From: Bacillota bacterium
GTDB taxonomy: Bacteria > Bacillota > Sulfobacillia > JABLXB01
DNA length: 28,387 nt
Assembly (NCBI GenBank): GCA_024653225.1
Contig: JANLGA010000015.1
Location: 2,550 to 30,936, forward strand
Direction of reading: 5' to 3'
Shown in pieces: positions 13,568 through 22,202 of this stretch. Each line of letters begins with the position of its first letter. Position 1 is the stretch's first letter. A model generated the notes under the pieces. That model had not been told where the DNA came from. It worked only from the letters and a program-made list of their open reading frames with translations, and did no database searches. Made by a program: the position numbers and the translations under genes.

Positions 13568-15565
13568 ATGTCCGGTCAGCGGGGTTCGAGACAAGTCTAC
13601 CTGGGGACGGTGCCTTGGGAAGAGGCCCTTCGCCGCTGGCTGGCGGCACTCGGGGATGTCTGCGCCCTGCGCACCGGCTCGGAAACCATCCCCGTGGTCG
13701 AGGCATTGGGGCGGGTAACGTCGGAGTCGGTCCGCGCGGCGCGGTCCGTGCCGCACTACAACGCGGCGGCCATGGACGGCATCGCCACGAAGTCCTCTCT
13801 CACGTTCGGTGCTTCTGAGACCCGCCCGGTGAGGCTCAGGTTGGGAGACGCCGTCTCCGATCGCGTCGAGGCCGTCGAGGTGGATACGGGTGATCCCCTT
13901 CCTGCTGGCTGCGATTGCGTGATCATGGCCGAGGAAGTGCATTACCCGGATGGCGGGACGGATGCCGGGAACGGGGAGGGTGGGTCGCACTCGGGGGCCG
14001 AGAGGGTGGCGGAGATAATCGAGCCCGCGGTCCCGTGGCAGAACGTGCGCCAGGTGGGAGAGGACATCGTGGCCGGGGAGATACTGCTGACCGCCGGGCG
14101 GGTGTTGAGGCCGGAGGACCTGGGCGCGCTGCTCGCTTCCGGGGTGACCTCCGTGGCGGTCAGGAAGAGGCCCGTCGTCGCCGTGCTCCCGACCGGCGAC
14201 GAGATCGTCCCGGCGGAGGCGGATCCCGCCGCGGGCAAGATCCCGGAGTTCAATTCCGCCATGGTGGCCGGCCTCGTCAGCCAGTGGGGCGGGAGGGCGG
14301 TGGTCATGCCCCCGTGCGCCGACGACCCCGAGGCGATCTCCGCGGGGATCGAACGAGGGGCGGAGCGAGCGGACGTCATCGCAGTCATAGCGGGGTCATC
14401 GGCGGGGCGGGGGGACTTCACAGCCGTGGCTCTGTCCCGCGCCGGCGATATCGTCGTGCACGGGGTGGCGATAAAGCCCGGCAAGCCGGTCATGCTCGGC
14501 ATCGCCCACGGGATCCCGGCCCTGGGGCTCCCGGGGTATCCGGTCTCGTGCTACATTGCCTCGCGCATGTTCCTGAAGCCCCTCGTGTACCTGTGCCAGG
14601 GCTTGGCCACGCCGGGCACCGTCCGCGTGAGAGCTGCGTTGAGCAGGAGGACCGTGTCGCAAGCCGGAGTGGACGAATACGTAAGGGTCAAGGTCGGAAG
14701 GGTGGGGGATCGGCTCGTAGCCACGCCCATCGCGAGGGGAGCGGGCCTGGTCACTTCCCTGGTTCGCGCCGACGGGGTGGTGCTGGTCCCGAGGTTCCGC
14801 GAAGGGTACGAGGAGGGGGCATCGGTCGAGGTGGACCTGCTCAGACCGGTCGAGGACATTGAGAACTCGGTGGTCGTCATCGGCAGCCACGACGTCGCCC
14901 TTGACGTGTTGGGCGAGATGCTGTCCTCGCGTCACCCCGGGCACTCTCTGTCGTCGGCGCACGCGGGGAGCGTCGCGGGCCTGGTGGCGCTGAAGCGCGG
15001 CGAGGCGCACGCGAGCGGCACCCACCTCCTCGACCCCGCCACCGGCGACTACAACGTCCCGTACGTGAAGCAGATAATGCCGGGGAAGGACGTGCGACTG
15101 GTCACGGTCGCCCACAGGCTGCAGGGATTCATCGTGAGGCCCGGGAACCCGTTGGGGATCAGGGGATTCGCGGACCTCGCCCGCTCCGGCGTCACTTTCG
15201 TGAACAGGCAGAGGGGAGCGGGGACGAGGCTGCTGCTGGATCACTATCTCCGTCTCGAGGGGATAGACCCGGCGAGCGTCAACGGTTACGAGCGGGAGGA
15301 ATTCACCCATATGGCGGTGGCCGCGGCCGTGGCCGCCGGCACCGCGGATGTGGGCCTCGGGATACTAGCCGCCGCGAGGGCAATGCGGCTCGATTTCGTC
15401 CCCGTGTGCGAGGAGCGTTACGAGCTGGCGATACCCGGCGAATACCTCGACGTCCCGGCTGTACGCCTGGTGCTGGGCATTGTCGAGAGCGACGGGTTCA
15501 AGAAGGCCGTCGAATCCCTCGGTGGGTACGATACCAGGGAAACCGGACGAATCAGGCGGGTGTGA
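13568..15565 (+). CDS. MoeA fused to a C-terminal periplasmic-binding-protein-like domain
   Basis: A 665-residue two-part protein. Residues about 15-430 form a complete MoeA: SVPHYNAAAMDGIAT, DTGDPLPAGCDCVIMAEEV, RQVGEDIVAGE, VVAVLPTGDEIVP, AGSSAGRGDFTA, HGVAIKPGKPVMLG, GLPGYPVSCY, GAGLVTSLVRADGVVLVP. Residues about 440-660 match the PBP-like (LysR substrate-binding-like/ModA-like) domain: VVVIGSHDVALDVLGEMLSS, GSVAGLVALKRGEAHASGTHLLD, IVRPGNPLGIRGFADLARSGVTFVNRQRGAGTRLLLD, and VAAGTADVGLGILAAARAM. This domain combination is known in bacteria and archaea; the appended domain may bind molybdate, tungstate or cofactor. The ATG at 13568 has AGGGGGTG upstream. Both MoeA active-site acidic motifs are intact, so it is probably catalytically active. 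Confidence 0.9.
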   Translation: MSGQRGSRQVYLGTVPWEEALRRWLAALGDVCALRTGSETIPVVEALGRVTSESVRAARSVPHYNAAAMDGIATKSSLTFGASETRPVRLRLGDAVSDRVEAVEVDTGDPLPAGCDCVIMAEEVHYPDGGTDAGNGEGGSHSGAERVAEIIEPAVPWQNVRQVGEDIVAGEILLTAGRVLRPEDLGALLASGVTSVAVRKRPVVAVLPTGDEIVPAEADPAAGKIPEFNSAMVAGLVSQWGGRAVVMPPCADDPEAISAGIERGAERADVIAVIAGSSAGRGDFTAVALSRAGDIVVHGVAIKPGKPVMLGIAHGIPALGLPGYPVSCYIASRMFLKPLVYLCQGLATPGTVRVRAALSRRTVSQAGVDEYVRVKVGRVGDRLVATPIARGAGLVTSLVRADGVVLVPRFREGYEEGASVEVDLLRPVEDIENSVVVIGSHDVALDVLGEMLSSRHPGHSLSSAHAGSVAGLVALKRGEAHASGTHLLDPATGDYNVPYVKQIMPGKDVRLVTVAHRLQGFIVRPGNPLGIRGFADLARSGVTFVNRQRGAGTRLLLDHYLRLEGIDPASVNGYEREEFTHMAVAAAVAAGTADVGLGILAAARAMRLDFVPVCEERYELAIPGEYLDVPAVRLVLGIVESDGFKKAVESLGGYDTRETGRIRRV

Positions 15566-15604
15566 TTTGCCCCATGACTGCCGGTCGCGTCGGGCGGTGA
15601 CGTC

Positions 15605-16594
15605 GTGAAGGACGGATTCGGAAGACAACTGACGTACCTACGGGTGTCGGTGACCGACAGGTGCAACCTTCGGTGCGTCTACTGCATGCCGGAGCGGGGG
15701 GTGCCCCTCGTCTCGCACGAGGACCTGCTGACGTTCGAGGAGATCGAGCGGGTCGTGCGGGTCGGCGTCGCACTGGGAGTCCGGGCGGTGAGGCTCACCG
15801 GGGGCGAACCGCTGATGAGACGCGGGATCGTCTCATTGGTGAAGCGGCTGGCCTCCATCGAGGGGCTCGACGACCTGTCCATGACGACCAACGGGGTATT
15901 GCTCGCAGAGTACGCGGCGCAGCTGAAAGCCGCGGGCCTCCGCCGCGTCAACGTCAGCCTGGACAGTCTCGACCCGGGAACGTTCGCCGCGATCACCCGC
16001 GGGGGAGACCTAGGCGAGGTCCTGGGCGGGATAAGGGCGGCACTTTCGGCGGGACTCGCCCCCGTCAAGGTGAACTGTGTTCCGCTGAAAGGCTTGAACG
16101 ACCGAGAGATCCCGGCCCTGGTCAGCATGGCCGGGACTCTCCCCATCCATCTCCGGTTCATCGAGCTGATGCCGGTGGGGTGCGACGGCGCGTGGTTCCG
16201 GGATAGGTTCGTGCCGGCGGCCGAGGTTCAGTCCGTGGTGGAAGAGGTGGTCCGGCGTTCGGGTGCGCGCCTGTCGCCTTCGGCTCCCCGACCGGGAGGA
16301 GGACCGGCCGCCTGCTTCGAGATAGACGGCTACCGGGGGACGATCGGGTTCATCCCGGCCGTGACGGGCCATTTCTGCGGGTGGTGCACGAGGATGAGGC
16401 TGACATCCACCGGGGGACTGAGGCCGTGCCTCGCGTCGGACACGGAGGTTGATGTGAAGGGAGCGCTGCGCGGCGGCTGTGACAACAGTCGCCTGGCGGC
16501 CCTGCTCATGGAGGCGGCGCGCCTGAAGCCGTGGCGGCGGGGAATGGAGTACGGCGCCTCGGATGAGAGGCGGATGTCGAGGATCGGCGGATAG
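15605..16594 (+). CDS. moaA: GTP 3',8-cyclase MoaA (radical SAM)
   Basis: A 329-residue radical SAM enzyme that, with MoaC, converts GTP to cyclic pyranopterin monophosphate. The N-terminal cluster motif CNLRCVYC provides Cys20, Cys24 and Cys27. SAM-binding segments are RLTGGEPLMRRG (63-74) and LSMTTNGVLL. The second 4Fe-4S cluster, which binds GTP, is ligated by Cys258, Cys261 and Cys275 in HFCGWCTRMRLTSTGGLRPC. The C-terminus ends IGG, keeping the essential terminal Gly-Gly. The start is GTG 15605; the ribosome site (GGGCGG) is weak. It lies 39 bases after the MoeA fusion and 13 bases before moaC, in one operon. Oxygen-sensitive clusters fit an anaerobic lifestyle but do not prove it. Confidence 0.96.
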   Translation: MKDGFGRQLTYLRVSVTDRCNLRCVYCMPERGVPLVSHEDLLTFEEIERVVRVGVALGVRAVRLTGGEPLMRRGIVSLVKRLASIEGLDDLSMTTNGVLLAEYAAQLKAAGLRRVNVSLDSLDPGTFAAITRGGDLGEVLGGIRAALSAGLAPVKVNCVPLKGLNDREIPALVSMAGTLPIHLRFIELMPVGCDGAWFRDRFVPAAEVQSVVEEVVRRSGARLSPSAPRPGGGPAACFEIDGYRGTIGFIPAVTGHFCGWCTRMRLTSTGGLRPCLASDTEVDVKGALRGGCDNSRLAALLMEAARLKPWRRGMEYGASDERRMSRIGG

Positions 16595-16607
16595 GTGGTG
16601 ATCGCCC

Positions 16608-17135
16608 ATGGAGCGGTGCGCGGGACGGGGGTTCACCCATCTCGACGCGGGCGGGAACGCCGTCATGGTGGACGTCGGGGGGAAAGAGGAGACCCGGCGC
16701 AAGGCCGTCGCCCGTGCCGAGGTGGTGATGGAACCCGACACGCTCAGGATGCTGAAAGAAGGGGCGGTGCCGAAAGGCGACGCACTGGCGGTCGCGAGGG
16801 TCGCCGGGATCATGGCGGCAAAGCGGACCGCATCACTGATCCCGCTGTGCCATCCGGTCGAGATCACGCGGGCTTCGGTGGAGTTCTCCTTTCCGGAGGG
16901 ACGCCCCGCACTGGAGATCGAGGCCGCGGTCGAATGCATCGGGCGGACCGGGGTGGAGATGGAGGCACTCACCGCCGCTTCCGTTGCCGCCCTTACCGTC
17001 TACGATATGTGCAAATCCCTGGACAGGGGGATGGCGATCGGGCCGATCAGGCTCGTGTTCAAGTCCGGGGGCAGGAGCGGTACTTACCGGGGGGTGGACC
17101 GAGGTGATCCGATACGGAATTCTGACAGCCAGTGA
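16608..17135 (+). CDS. moaC: Cyclic pyranopterin monophosphate synthase MoaC
   Basis: A 175-residue protein with the MoaC core. Motifs visible are FTHLDAGGNAVMVDVGGKEETRRKAVARA at the N-terminus, GDALAVARVAGIMAAKRT, the LCHP motif at 80-83 (IPLCHPVEITRASVEF), and YDMCKSLDRGMAIGPIRL with the catalytic Lys136 and Asp139. It converts the MoaA product 3',8-cyclo-H2GTP to cPMP. The last ~17 residues (TYRGVDRGDPIRNSDSQ) extend past the usual end. This is because the reading frame runs 32 bases into the moaB start, so the pair is translationally coupled. The ATG follows an AGGTGGTGA site. Confidence 0.95.
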   Translation: MERCAGRGFTHLDAGGNAVMVDVGGKEETRRKAVARAEVVMEPDTLRMLKEGAVPKGDALAVARVAGIMAAKRTASLIPLCHPVEITRASVEFSFPEGRPALEIEAAVECIGRTGVEMEALTAASVAALTVYDMCKSLDRGMAIGPIRLVFKSGGRSGTYRGVDRGDPIRNSDSQ

Positions 17136-17646
17136 CTCGGCGGCCGAGGGCGGGCGCCGGGACGTCTCCGGGGAGGTTCTCTGCTCGGCGGTGCGCGCGT
17201 CGGGCGGCGAAGTGGTGAGGTACGTCGTGGTGCCGGACGACCGTGACGCGATAGCCCGCGAGCTCAGGGAAATGGCCGACGACGTCGGCGCGGACGTGAT
17301 ATTCACGACCGGCGGGACCGGCTTGGGCCCCAGGGATCGCACGGCGGACGCCACCACGGACGTGATAGACAGGGAGGTCCCGGGGATCGCCGAGGCTATG
17401 CGCCGCGAGGGCATGAAGTTCACTCCGAACGCTATGTTATCCAGGCAGACGGCCGGCACCCGCGGCGGCTGCCTGATCGTGAACATGCCGGGGAGCCCGA
17501 GGGCGGTGGAGGAGTGTCTCGCTGTCGTGATGCCGGTGATACCGCACGCGGTGGAGGTGTTGAGGGGTCGGGCCCGCGATTGCGCGCGCCTGAGATCACA
17601 TGACCACGAAAGCCGTGCAGAGGACGGCCGCAAGCGTGAGGAGTGA
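17104..17646 (+). CDS. Molybdopterin adenylyltransferase (MoaB/Mog family)
   Basis: A 180-residue MoCF-fold protein. It begins IRYGILTASDSAAEGGRRDVSG, followed by the MPT/phosphate-binding FTTGGTGLGPRDRTADAT, IDREVPGIAEAMR and MPGSPRAVEECL. It should activate molybdopterin with ATP to MPT-AMP, the substrate of MoeA. I choose GTG 17104, preceded by GGGGGTGG and giving the canonical N-terminus; it overlaps moaC by 32 bases. The charged C-terminal tail (HDHESRAEDGRKREE) overlaps the convergent membrane protein gene by 51 bases and may be an extension caused by that overlap. MoaB and Mog cannot be separated by eye. Confidence 0.9.
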   Translation: MIRYGILTASDSAAEGGRRDVSGEVLCSAVRASGGEVVRYVVVPDDRDAIARELREMADDVGADVIFTTGGTGLGPRDRTADATTDVIDREVPGIAEAMRREGMKFTPNAMLSRQTAGTRGGCLIVNMPGSPRAVEECLAVVMPVIPHAVEVLRGRARDCARLRSHDHESRAEDGRKREE

Positions 17647-19824
17647 CCACAGGGCGCGGAAGCGCGAGTAACGAACCGAGAAGCCGGCGAACGCGCAGAT
17701 CCCCCTGATCTGCGGGAGCACCCCGAACGCCCACACGCCCAGCGCCGCAGCCGCTCCCATCGCCAGACGCAGGACGGTCGCCACCGGAGGAAGCAGGAAC
17801 AGCAGGGCACCGAGGGCGACCCACGCCCCCGCGACCCCGAGGACCGCCTGTAGAACGGCCCCGAAACCGCTCGTCCTTCTCGGGACGGGGGTGCCCCATT
17901 CCCCCAGGAATCCACGCTCGAGAGAAGCCTGGATCTTGCTGCAGACGGCGAACGGGATGAGGCAGGCGCAGAATCCCGCCAGTACCCTGACAGCGACCAT
18001 CCGCACGTAGGACATGGCGACCGGCAGCTGATCGGCGTAGGCCTCCCCCGCATCCCCGACCCCGGGGGCGCCGGGCCCGGCGAGGAACCTTTCCGTCTCG
18101 GCTTTCATGGCCTGCAGCCTGTTGAGGAGTTCGGGCCTCATCCCGCGGACCTGGGCGAGCTCCTGGATCGTCGTGAAGTAACCGAGCACCCTCCTTTCCT
18201 CGAGGATGTTCGCGGCCGTCTCGGCAGTCATCCCCCGTACGGAGAGGAGGTCATCGAGGCCTGCCGCGTTCAGGTCGAATGAGCGGGGGATGGGGACGAC
18301 CGCGAACCTGTCGCAGGCCGTGGGACCCACAGGATTGTCGCGGTCGAGCAGCCAGATCTGCGGTCCGACCGCCCGGTCGAGGCGCTTCTCGCCGCGAAGC
18401 AGGGCGTCGAGGAGTCCGCCGAGGAACCCGGCGTATCGCTCCAGCGAACGCGGGCTGCGCCCGAGCGAATCGGCCGCGTACTTCTCGGCCTCGACGGGGT
18501 CGAGGGTCGCGCCCCCGGTGGCCCACAGAAATGCCTGATAAGCCGCCTCCGCCTCATCCGGGAATACAGCGGCATACTCCTCGATCAGCCTGACAACGGG
18601 CGGCCGCGCGGTGGGGGATAGATTCGGTCTGACGGCCGTCGCCATCACGTACATTACCTTGGCGTAGGCGTTCTGGAGTGGGGTGAATATCGGCACCGGC
18701 TGTGGACTCCCACCCGTGCGCGAGACGGACGGGTGCAGGAACGGGGCATAGAACTCCGGGGGCCGGTACAGTGACTGGATACGGGGATCGGTGACGAGAG
18801 CGTAGACGACGGACGCCACGACTCCGGGGGTGGCGAGCATCTCCGAGGGGTTTCGTAGCGACCGGTGTCCCCCCGCTCCGGCGTCGCTCACACCGCGGCC
18901 GCGGGACCACCGGAAAGCCGCTGACCTGATGCCGGACACCGCGTATGCCGGGCCGTAGAGGGCGCGCCATACCGGGAACGAGAGCGTTGCGGCTCCGGGC
19001 CGGCGCCCCAGGGCCGCCGCGACCGCATCTCGAAATCCCCGACCCCCGCGGTATTCGTCCTCGGACATCCGGCGCAGCCAGTATTCCATCGCAGCAGAGC
19101 CTCGTCGAACGTATTCCTCCGCCTGCGCGGCTGACGCGCAGTGGTCCACCGCGACCGCCTGGAGGTGGGCGGCCCATCCTTCCGCGAAGGCGGTCCACCA
19201 ATCGGTGGCGGTGTCTATGTCGGGCACGGTCGTCGAGGGCGGCCGCGGGGCCGTGCCGCACAACTCCGAGACAATCAAGCGCCCGACCTGGTATGCGATT
19301 GACAAGTCGAGGTCGAGGCGGCCCCCGGCCTCCGCAAGGATGAATGGTTCCGAGGTGTGGTCCTCGAGCCCCCTTCCCTCGGGAGACTCCAACCAGAACC
19401 CCGCCCGTCCGGCGGGAACGCCGGCCCCGTGGATCACCCGTATCGGTTCGAGCAACCTCGGCGTTGTCGCCCGACCGTCTCCGGCCTCGTTCGCTAGGAA
19501 GTTTCGGGCCAGCCTACAGATGGCGAAGGCATCCGGCGCGAATCCTTCTTCCAGCCTTCTTAGGATCGCGAGCGCGTCGCGGTCACGGGCTCCCGCCGGC
19601 CTGTACACCGGGGTGGTGCCCCCCGCGGCCTTCCGTGACGACCGGGTGACGACCTGGAATAGGGCGCCGCCCCCCGAGATGTACGCCGACACCCGGGATT
19701 CCTCCGCGGGGCTTCCCCGCGTGGAGGCGGCTCGGGCGAGGCCCGGTGCGGCGGCGGACGATAGCGCCAGGCTGACGAGGAACACGGCAACGCCGAGATG
19801 CGGGCGCGTCGAGAGATTCGGCAC
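17596..19824 (-). CDS. Exported membrane protein with ComEA-like helix-hairpin-helix pair, function unknown
   Basis: A 742-residue protein I cannot assign. A signal peptide (about 1-33, LGVAVFLVSLALSSAAAPGLARA) is followed by a large extracytoplasmic region. This contains DWWTAFAEGWAAHLQAVAVDH (208-228), whose EGWAxH pattern recalls metallopeptidase-like helices, but there is no HExxH. At about 515-573 lie two HhH units (FDLNAAGLDDLLSVRGMTAETAANILEERR, then TIQELAQVRGMRPELLNRL), as in ComEA, here on the outside. Four hydrophobic C-terminal segments follow (about 606-628, 655-681, 685-705, 721-741). The start is GTG 19824 with GGAGGTG seven bases upstream. It is a single-gene unit between the Moco and purine operons. 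DNA uptake, envelope maintenance or protein processing are all open. Confidence 0.75.
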   Translation of the reverse strand: MPNLSTRPHLGVAVFLVSLALSSAAAPGLARAASTRGSPAEESRVSAYISGGGALFQVVTRSSRKAAGGTTPVYRPAGARDRDALAILRRLEEGFAPDAFAICRLARNFLANEAGDGRATTPRLLEPIRVIHGAGVPAGRAGFWLESPEGRGLEDHTSEPFILAEAGGRLDLDLSIAYQVGRLIVSELCGTAPRPPSTTVPDIDTATDWWTAFAEGWAAHLQAVAVDHCASAAQAEEYVRRGSAAMEYWLRRMSEDEYRGGRGFRDAVAAALGRRPGAATLSFPVWRALYGPAYAVSGIRSAAFRWSRGRGVSDAGAGGHRSLRNPSEMLATPGVVASVVYALVTDPRIQSLYRPPEFYAPFLHPSVSRTGGSPQPVPIFTPLQNAYAKVMYVMATAVRPNLSPTARPPVVRLIEEYAAVFPDEAEAAYQAFLWATGGATLDPVEAEKYAADSLGRSPRSLERYAGFLGGLLDALLRGEKRLDRAVGPQIWLLDRDNPVGPTACDRFAVVPIPRSFDLNAAGLDDLLSVRGMTAETAANILEERRVLGYFTTIQELAQVRGMRPELLNRLQAMKAETERFLAGPGAPGVGDAGEAYADQLPVAMSYVRMVAVRVLAGFCACLIPFAVCSKIQASLERGFLGEWGTPVPRRTSGFGAVLQAVLGVAGAWVALGALLFLLPPVATVLRLAMGAAAALGVWAFGVLPQIRGICAFAGFSVRYSRFRALWSLLTLAAVLCTAFVVM

Positions 19825-19928
19825 AGTGGGGCACCTCCGGACGGGTGATGGACGAGCCCACCCGGCATAGTACAATGCCGCGGCCGCGCAATAAAGCACT
19901 GCGTGTCGGGAGAACCCTGTCGAGTTTC

Positions 19929-19957
19929 TTGACACTGCCGGAGAAGACGCGGATACT
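19929..19957 (+). promoter_or_regulatory. Sigma-A promoter of hpt-guaA
   Basis: TTGACA (19929-19934) and GATACT (19952-19957) are exactly 17 bases apart. Transcription would start near 19964, leaving a leader of about 38 bases that ends in a GGGGAGG ribosome site before the TTG start of hpt. No PurBox-like site was found around it, unlike the purE promoter. Confidence 0.72.
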
Positions 19958-20001
19958 GGGGTTGGGATCGGGCAGTGAGGAAGACCGGGGAGGTCTGAAC
20001 C

Positions 20002-20634
20002 TTGGGCGAAAGAGTCGAGTGGAGCCAGGATGCGTCGGCCGGTCGGGGGGACAGGCGTCTCGGGGGTGCCTTCTCGGGGGACATCCGGGAGGTCCTGGTT
20101 GACGCCGAGTCAATTGGGCGGAGGGTCCGGGAGCTCGGGGCCCGGATCTCGAAGGATTACGAGGGGAAGGAAATCGTGGCGGTCGGCATCCTGAAGGGAG
20201 CCGTGATATTCCTCTCCGATCTCGCGAGGTCCCTGGATTGCAGGGTGAAGTTCGACTTCATGGGGGTATCGAGTTACGGCACTTCCACCCGGACATCGGG
20301 CGTGGTTCGGATCACCAAGGACCTGGACGAGAGCGTGGAAGGCAGGCACGTGCTGATCGTCGAAGACATCGTCGACACCGGCCTCACACTGAACTACCTC
20401 AAGGAAGTGCTGAAGGCGCGAAACCCGGCGAGCCTCCGCGTGTGTTCCCTCCTGGACAAGCCGTCCCGCAGGAAGGTGCCGGTGACCATAGACTACGTGG
20501 GTTTCGAGATCCCCGACGCCTTCGTCGTCGGTTACGGCCTCGACTTCAACGGCCTGTACAGGCACTTCCCGTTCATCTGCGTGCTCAAGGACGAGGCATA
20601 TCGGTCGAACGGGGGGAATTCCAATGCCCGGTGA
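20002..20634 (+). CDS. hpt: Hypoxanthine(-guanine) phosphoribosyltransferase
   Basis: A 210-residue purine salvage enzyme making IMP (and usually GMP) from the base and PRPP. The conserved core begins DIREVLVDAESIGRRVRELG (27-46). It continues with VGILKGAVIFLSDL, MGVSSYG, the PRPP-binding VLIVEDIVDTGLTL (117-130), and FVVGYGLDFNGLYRHFPFI near the C-terminus. The start is TTG 20002, eight bases after GGGGAGG, which gives about 26 extra N-terminal residues over the usual ~180-residue length. No better start lies nearer the core. It overlaps guaA by 11 bases, so hpt and guaA are coupled for guanine nucleotide supply. Confidence 0.93.
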   Translation: MGERVEWSQDASAGRGDRRLGGAFSGDIREVLVDAESIGRRVRELGARISKDYEGKEIVAVGILKGAVIFLSDLARSLDCRVKFDFMGVSSYGTSTRTSGVVRITKDLDESVEGRHVLIVEDIVDTGLTLNYLKEVLKARNPASLRVCSLLDKPSRRKVPVTIDYVGFEIPDAFVVGYGLDFNGLYRHFPFICVLKDEAYRSNGGNSNAR

Positions 20635-22168
20635 ACCTACGGCCGAGAGAGTGGTGATCCTCGACTTCGGCGCACAGTACGGTCGGCTAATCGCCCGAAG
20701 GGTGCGAGAGGCGGGGGTATTCTGCGAGATCCTGCCGTGCGACCCGCCTCCGGAACTCGTGATGTCCAGGAAACCGATGGGAATAATCCTCACGGGCGGT
20801 CCGGCGAGCGTATACGAACAGGGCGCACCCAGGTGCGACCCCGCCCTGTTCCAGGCGGGCGTCCCGATGCTGGGAATTTGCTATGGCATGCAGGTCATGT
20901 GCCTCGTGCTGGGCGGGGACGTCCGCAGGGGCGAGCGACGCGAATACGGCAGGGTGGACCTCGAGGTATTGGACAAGGAGGACCTCTTCGCCGGGGTGGA
21001 GGACGTGACGCAGTGCTGGATGAGCCACGGCGACTTCGTTCTCGAGGCCCCGCCTTCATTCATCCCGCTCGCGAGGACCGCCAACGCCCCGCTCGCCGCC
21101 ATCGCCGACCGCAAGAGGAGACTCTTCGGTGTCCAGTTCCACCCGGAGGTCGTGCACACCCTCCGCGGCAAAGAGATCATCGGGAATTTCCTGTACCGCA
21201 TATGCGGTTGTTCCGGCTCGTGGAACGCCGGCTCTTTCGCCGAAGCCGCCGTCGCCCGTATGGCCGAGGAGATGCGCGATGGCAGGGCCGTGTGCGCGCT
21301 GAGCGGTGGCGTGGACTCATCCGTGGCCGCGGTCCTCGCCCACCGGGCGATCGGGGATAGGCTGACGTGCATATTCGTTAATCACGGACTCCTCAGGGAA
21401 GGCGAGCCGGAACAGGTAGTGGAAACTTTCAGGGAGCGGTTCTCGGCGAATCTCGTGGTGGTGGACGCCAGGCGAAGGTTTCTCGACGCCCTGGCGGGCG
21501 TGACGGACCCGGAGGAGAAGAGGAAGGTCATAGGGCGCGAATTCATTGGGGTGTTCGAGGAAGAGGCCGCACGGATCGAGGGCGTGAAATACCTCGTGCA
21601 GGGGACGCTATACCCTGATGTGATAGAGAGCGGGGTCGGAAGGGCGGCTGTAATAAAGAGCCACCACAACGTCGGGGGCCTGCCGCCGGGGATGAGGCTC
21701 AGGCTCGTGGAGCCGCTCAAAGACCTCTTCAAGGACGAGGTCAGGGAGATCGCGCGCAGCGTCGGCCTGCCGGAGGAGATCGCGTGGAGGCAGCCGTTCC
21801 CGGGACCGGGCCTGGCGATCCGGATAATCGGCGAGGTAACCGCCGACAGACTCGAGATCCTTCGCCGCGCGGACCACATAGTCATGGAGGAAATCCGCGC
21901 CGCCGGGCTGCACCGCCGCGTGTGGCAGAGCTTCGCGGTGCTCTCTTCGGCGAGGAGCGTCGGGGTCATGGGGGATGGCAGGACCTACGCCTACACGATC
22001 GTGATCAGGGCGGTGACCAGCGACGATGGGATGACCGCCGACTGGGCAAGGCTCCCGCACGACCTCCTCGGCCGGATGTCGAGCAGGATCGTCAACGAGG
22101 TCCAGGACGTCAACCGCGTCGTCTACGACATTACCACGAAGCCTCCGGGGACAATCGAGTGGGAGTGA
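20624..22168 (+). CDS. guaA: GMP synthase (glutamine-hydrolysing)
   Basis: A 514-residue two-domain enzyme that aminates XMP to GMP using glutamine and ATP. The class I glutamine amidotransferase domain (1-190) has the triad Cys86 (GICYGMQ), His173 and Glu175 (QFHPEVVHT). The ATP-pyrophosphatase domain has the P-loop LSGGVDSSVAA (226-236). The C-terminal dimerisation domain includes WRQPFPGPGLAIRIIGEVT and ends KPPGTIEWE, as in nearly all GuaA proteins. The ATG at 20624 lies inside the 3' end of hpt, with GGGGGGAATT upstream. Product flow is IMP to XMP by GuaB (4812-6275), then to GMP here. Confidence 0.97.
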   Translation: MPGEPTAERVVILDFGAQYGRLIARRVREAGVFCEILPCDPPPELVMSRKPMGIILTGGPASVYEQGAPRCDPALFQAGVPMLGICYGMQVMCLVLGGDVRRGERREYGRVDLEVLDKEDLFAGVEDVTQCWMSHGDFVLEAPPSFIPLARTANAPLAAIADRKRRLFGVQFHPEVVHTLRGKEIIGNFLYRICGCSGSWNAGSFAEAAVARMAEEMRDGRAVCALSGGVDSSVAAVLAHRAIGDRLTCIFVNHGLLREGEPEQVVETFRERFSANLVVVDARRRFLDALAGVTDPEEKRKVIGREFIGVFEEEAARIEGVKYLVQGTLYPDVIESGVGRAAVIKSHHNVGGLPPGMRLRLVEPLKDLFKDEVREIARSVGLPEEIAWRQPFPGPGLAIRIIGEVTADRLEILRRADHIVMEEIRAAGLHRRVWQSFAVLSSARSVGVMGDGRTYAYTIVIRAVTSDDGMTADWARLPHDLLGRMSSRIVNEVQDVNRVVYDITTKPPGTIEWE

Positions 22169-22202
22169 GGCTCGCGAGAGAGGGCGATCCCCGGGGCGGT
22201 GA

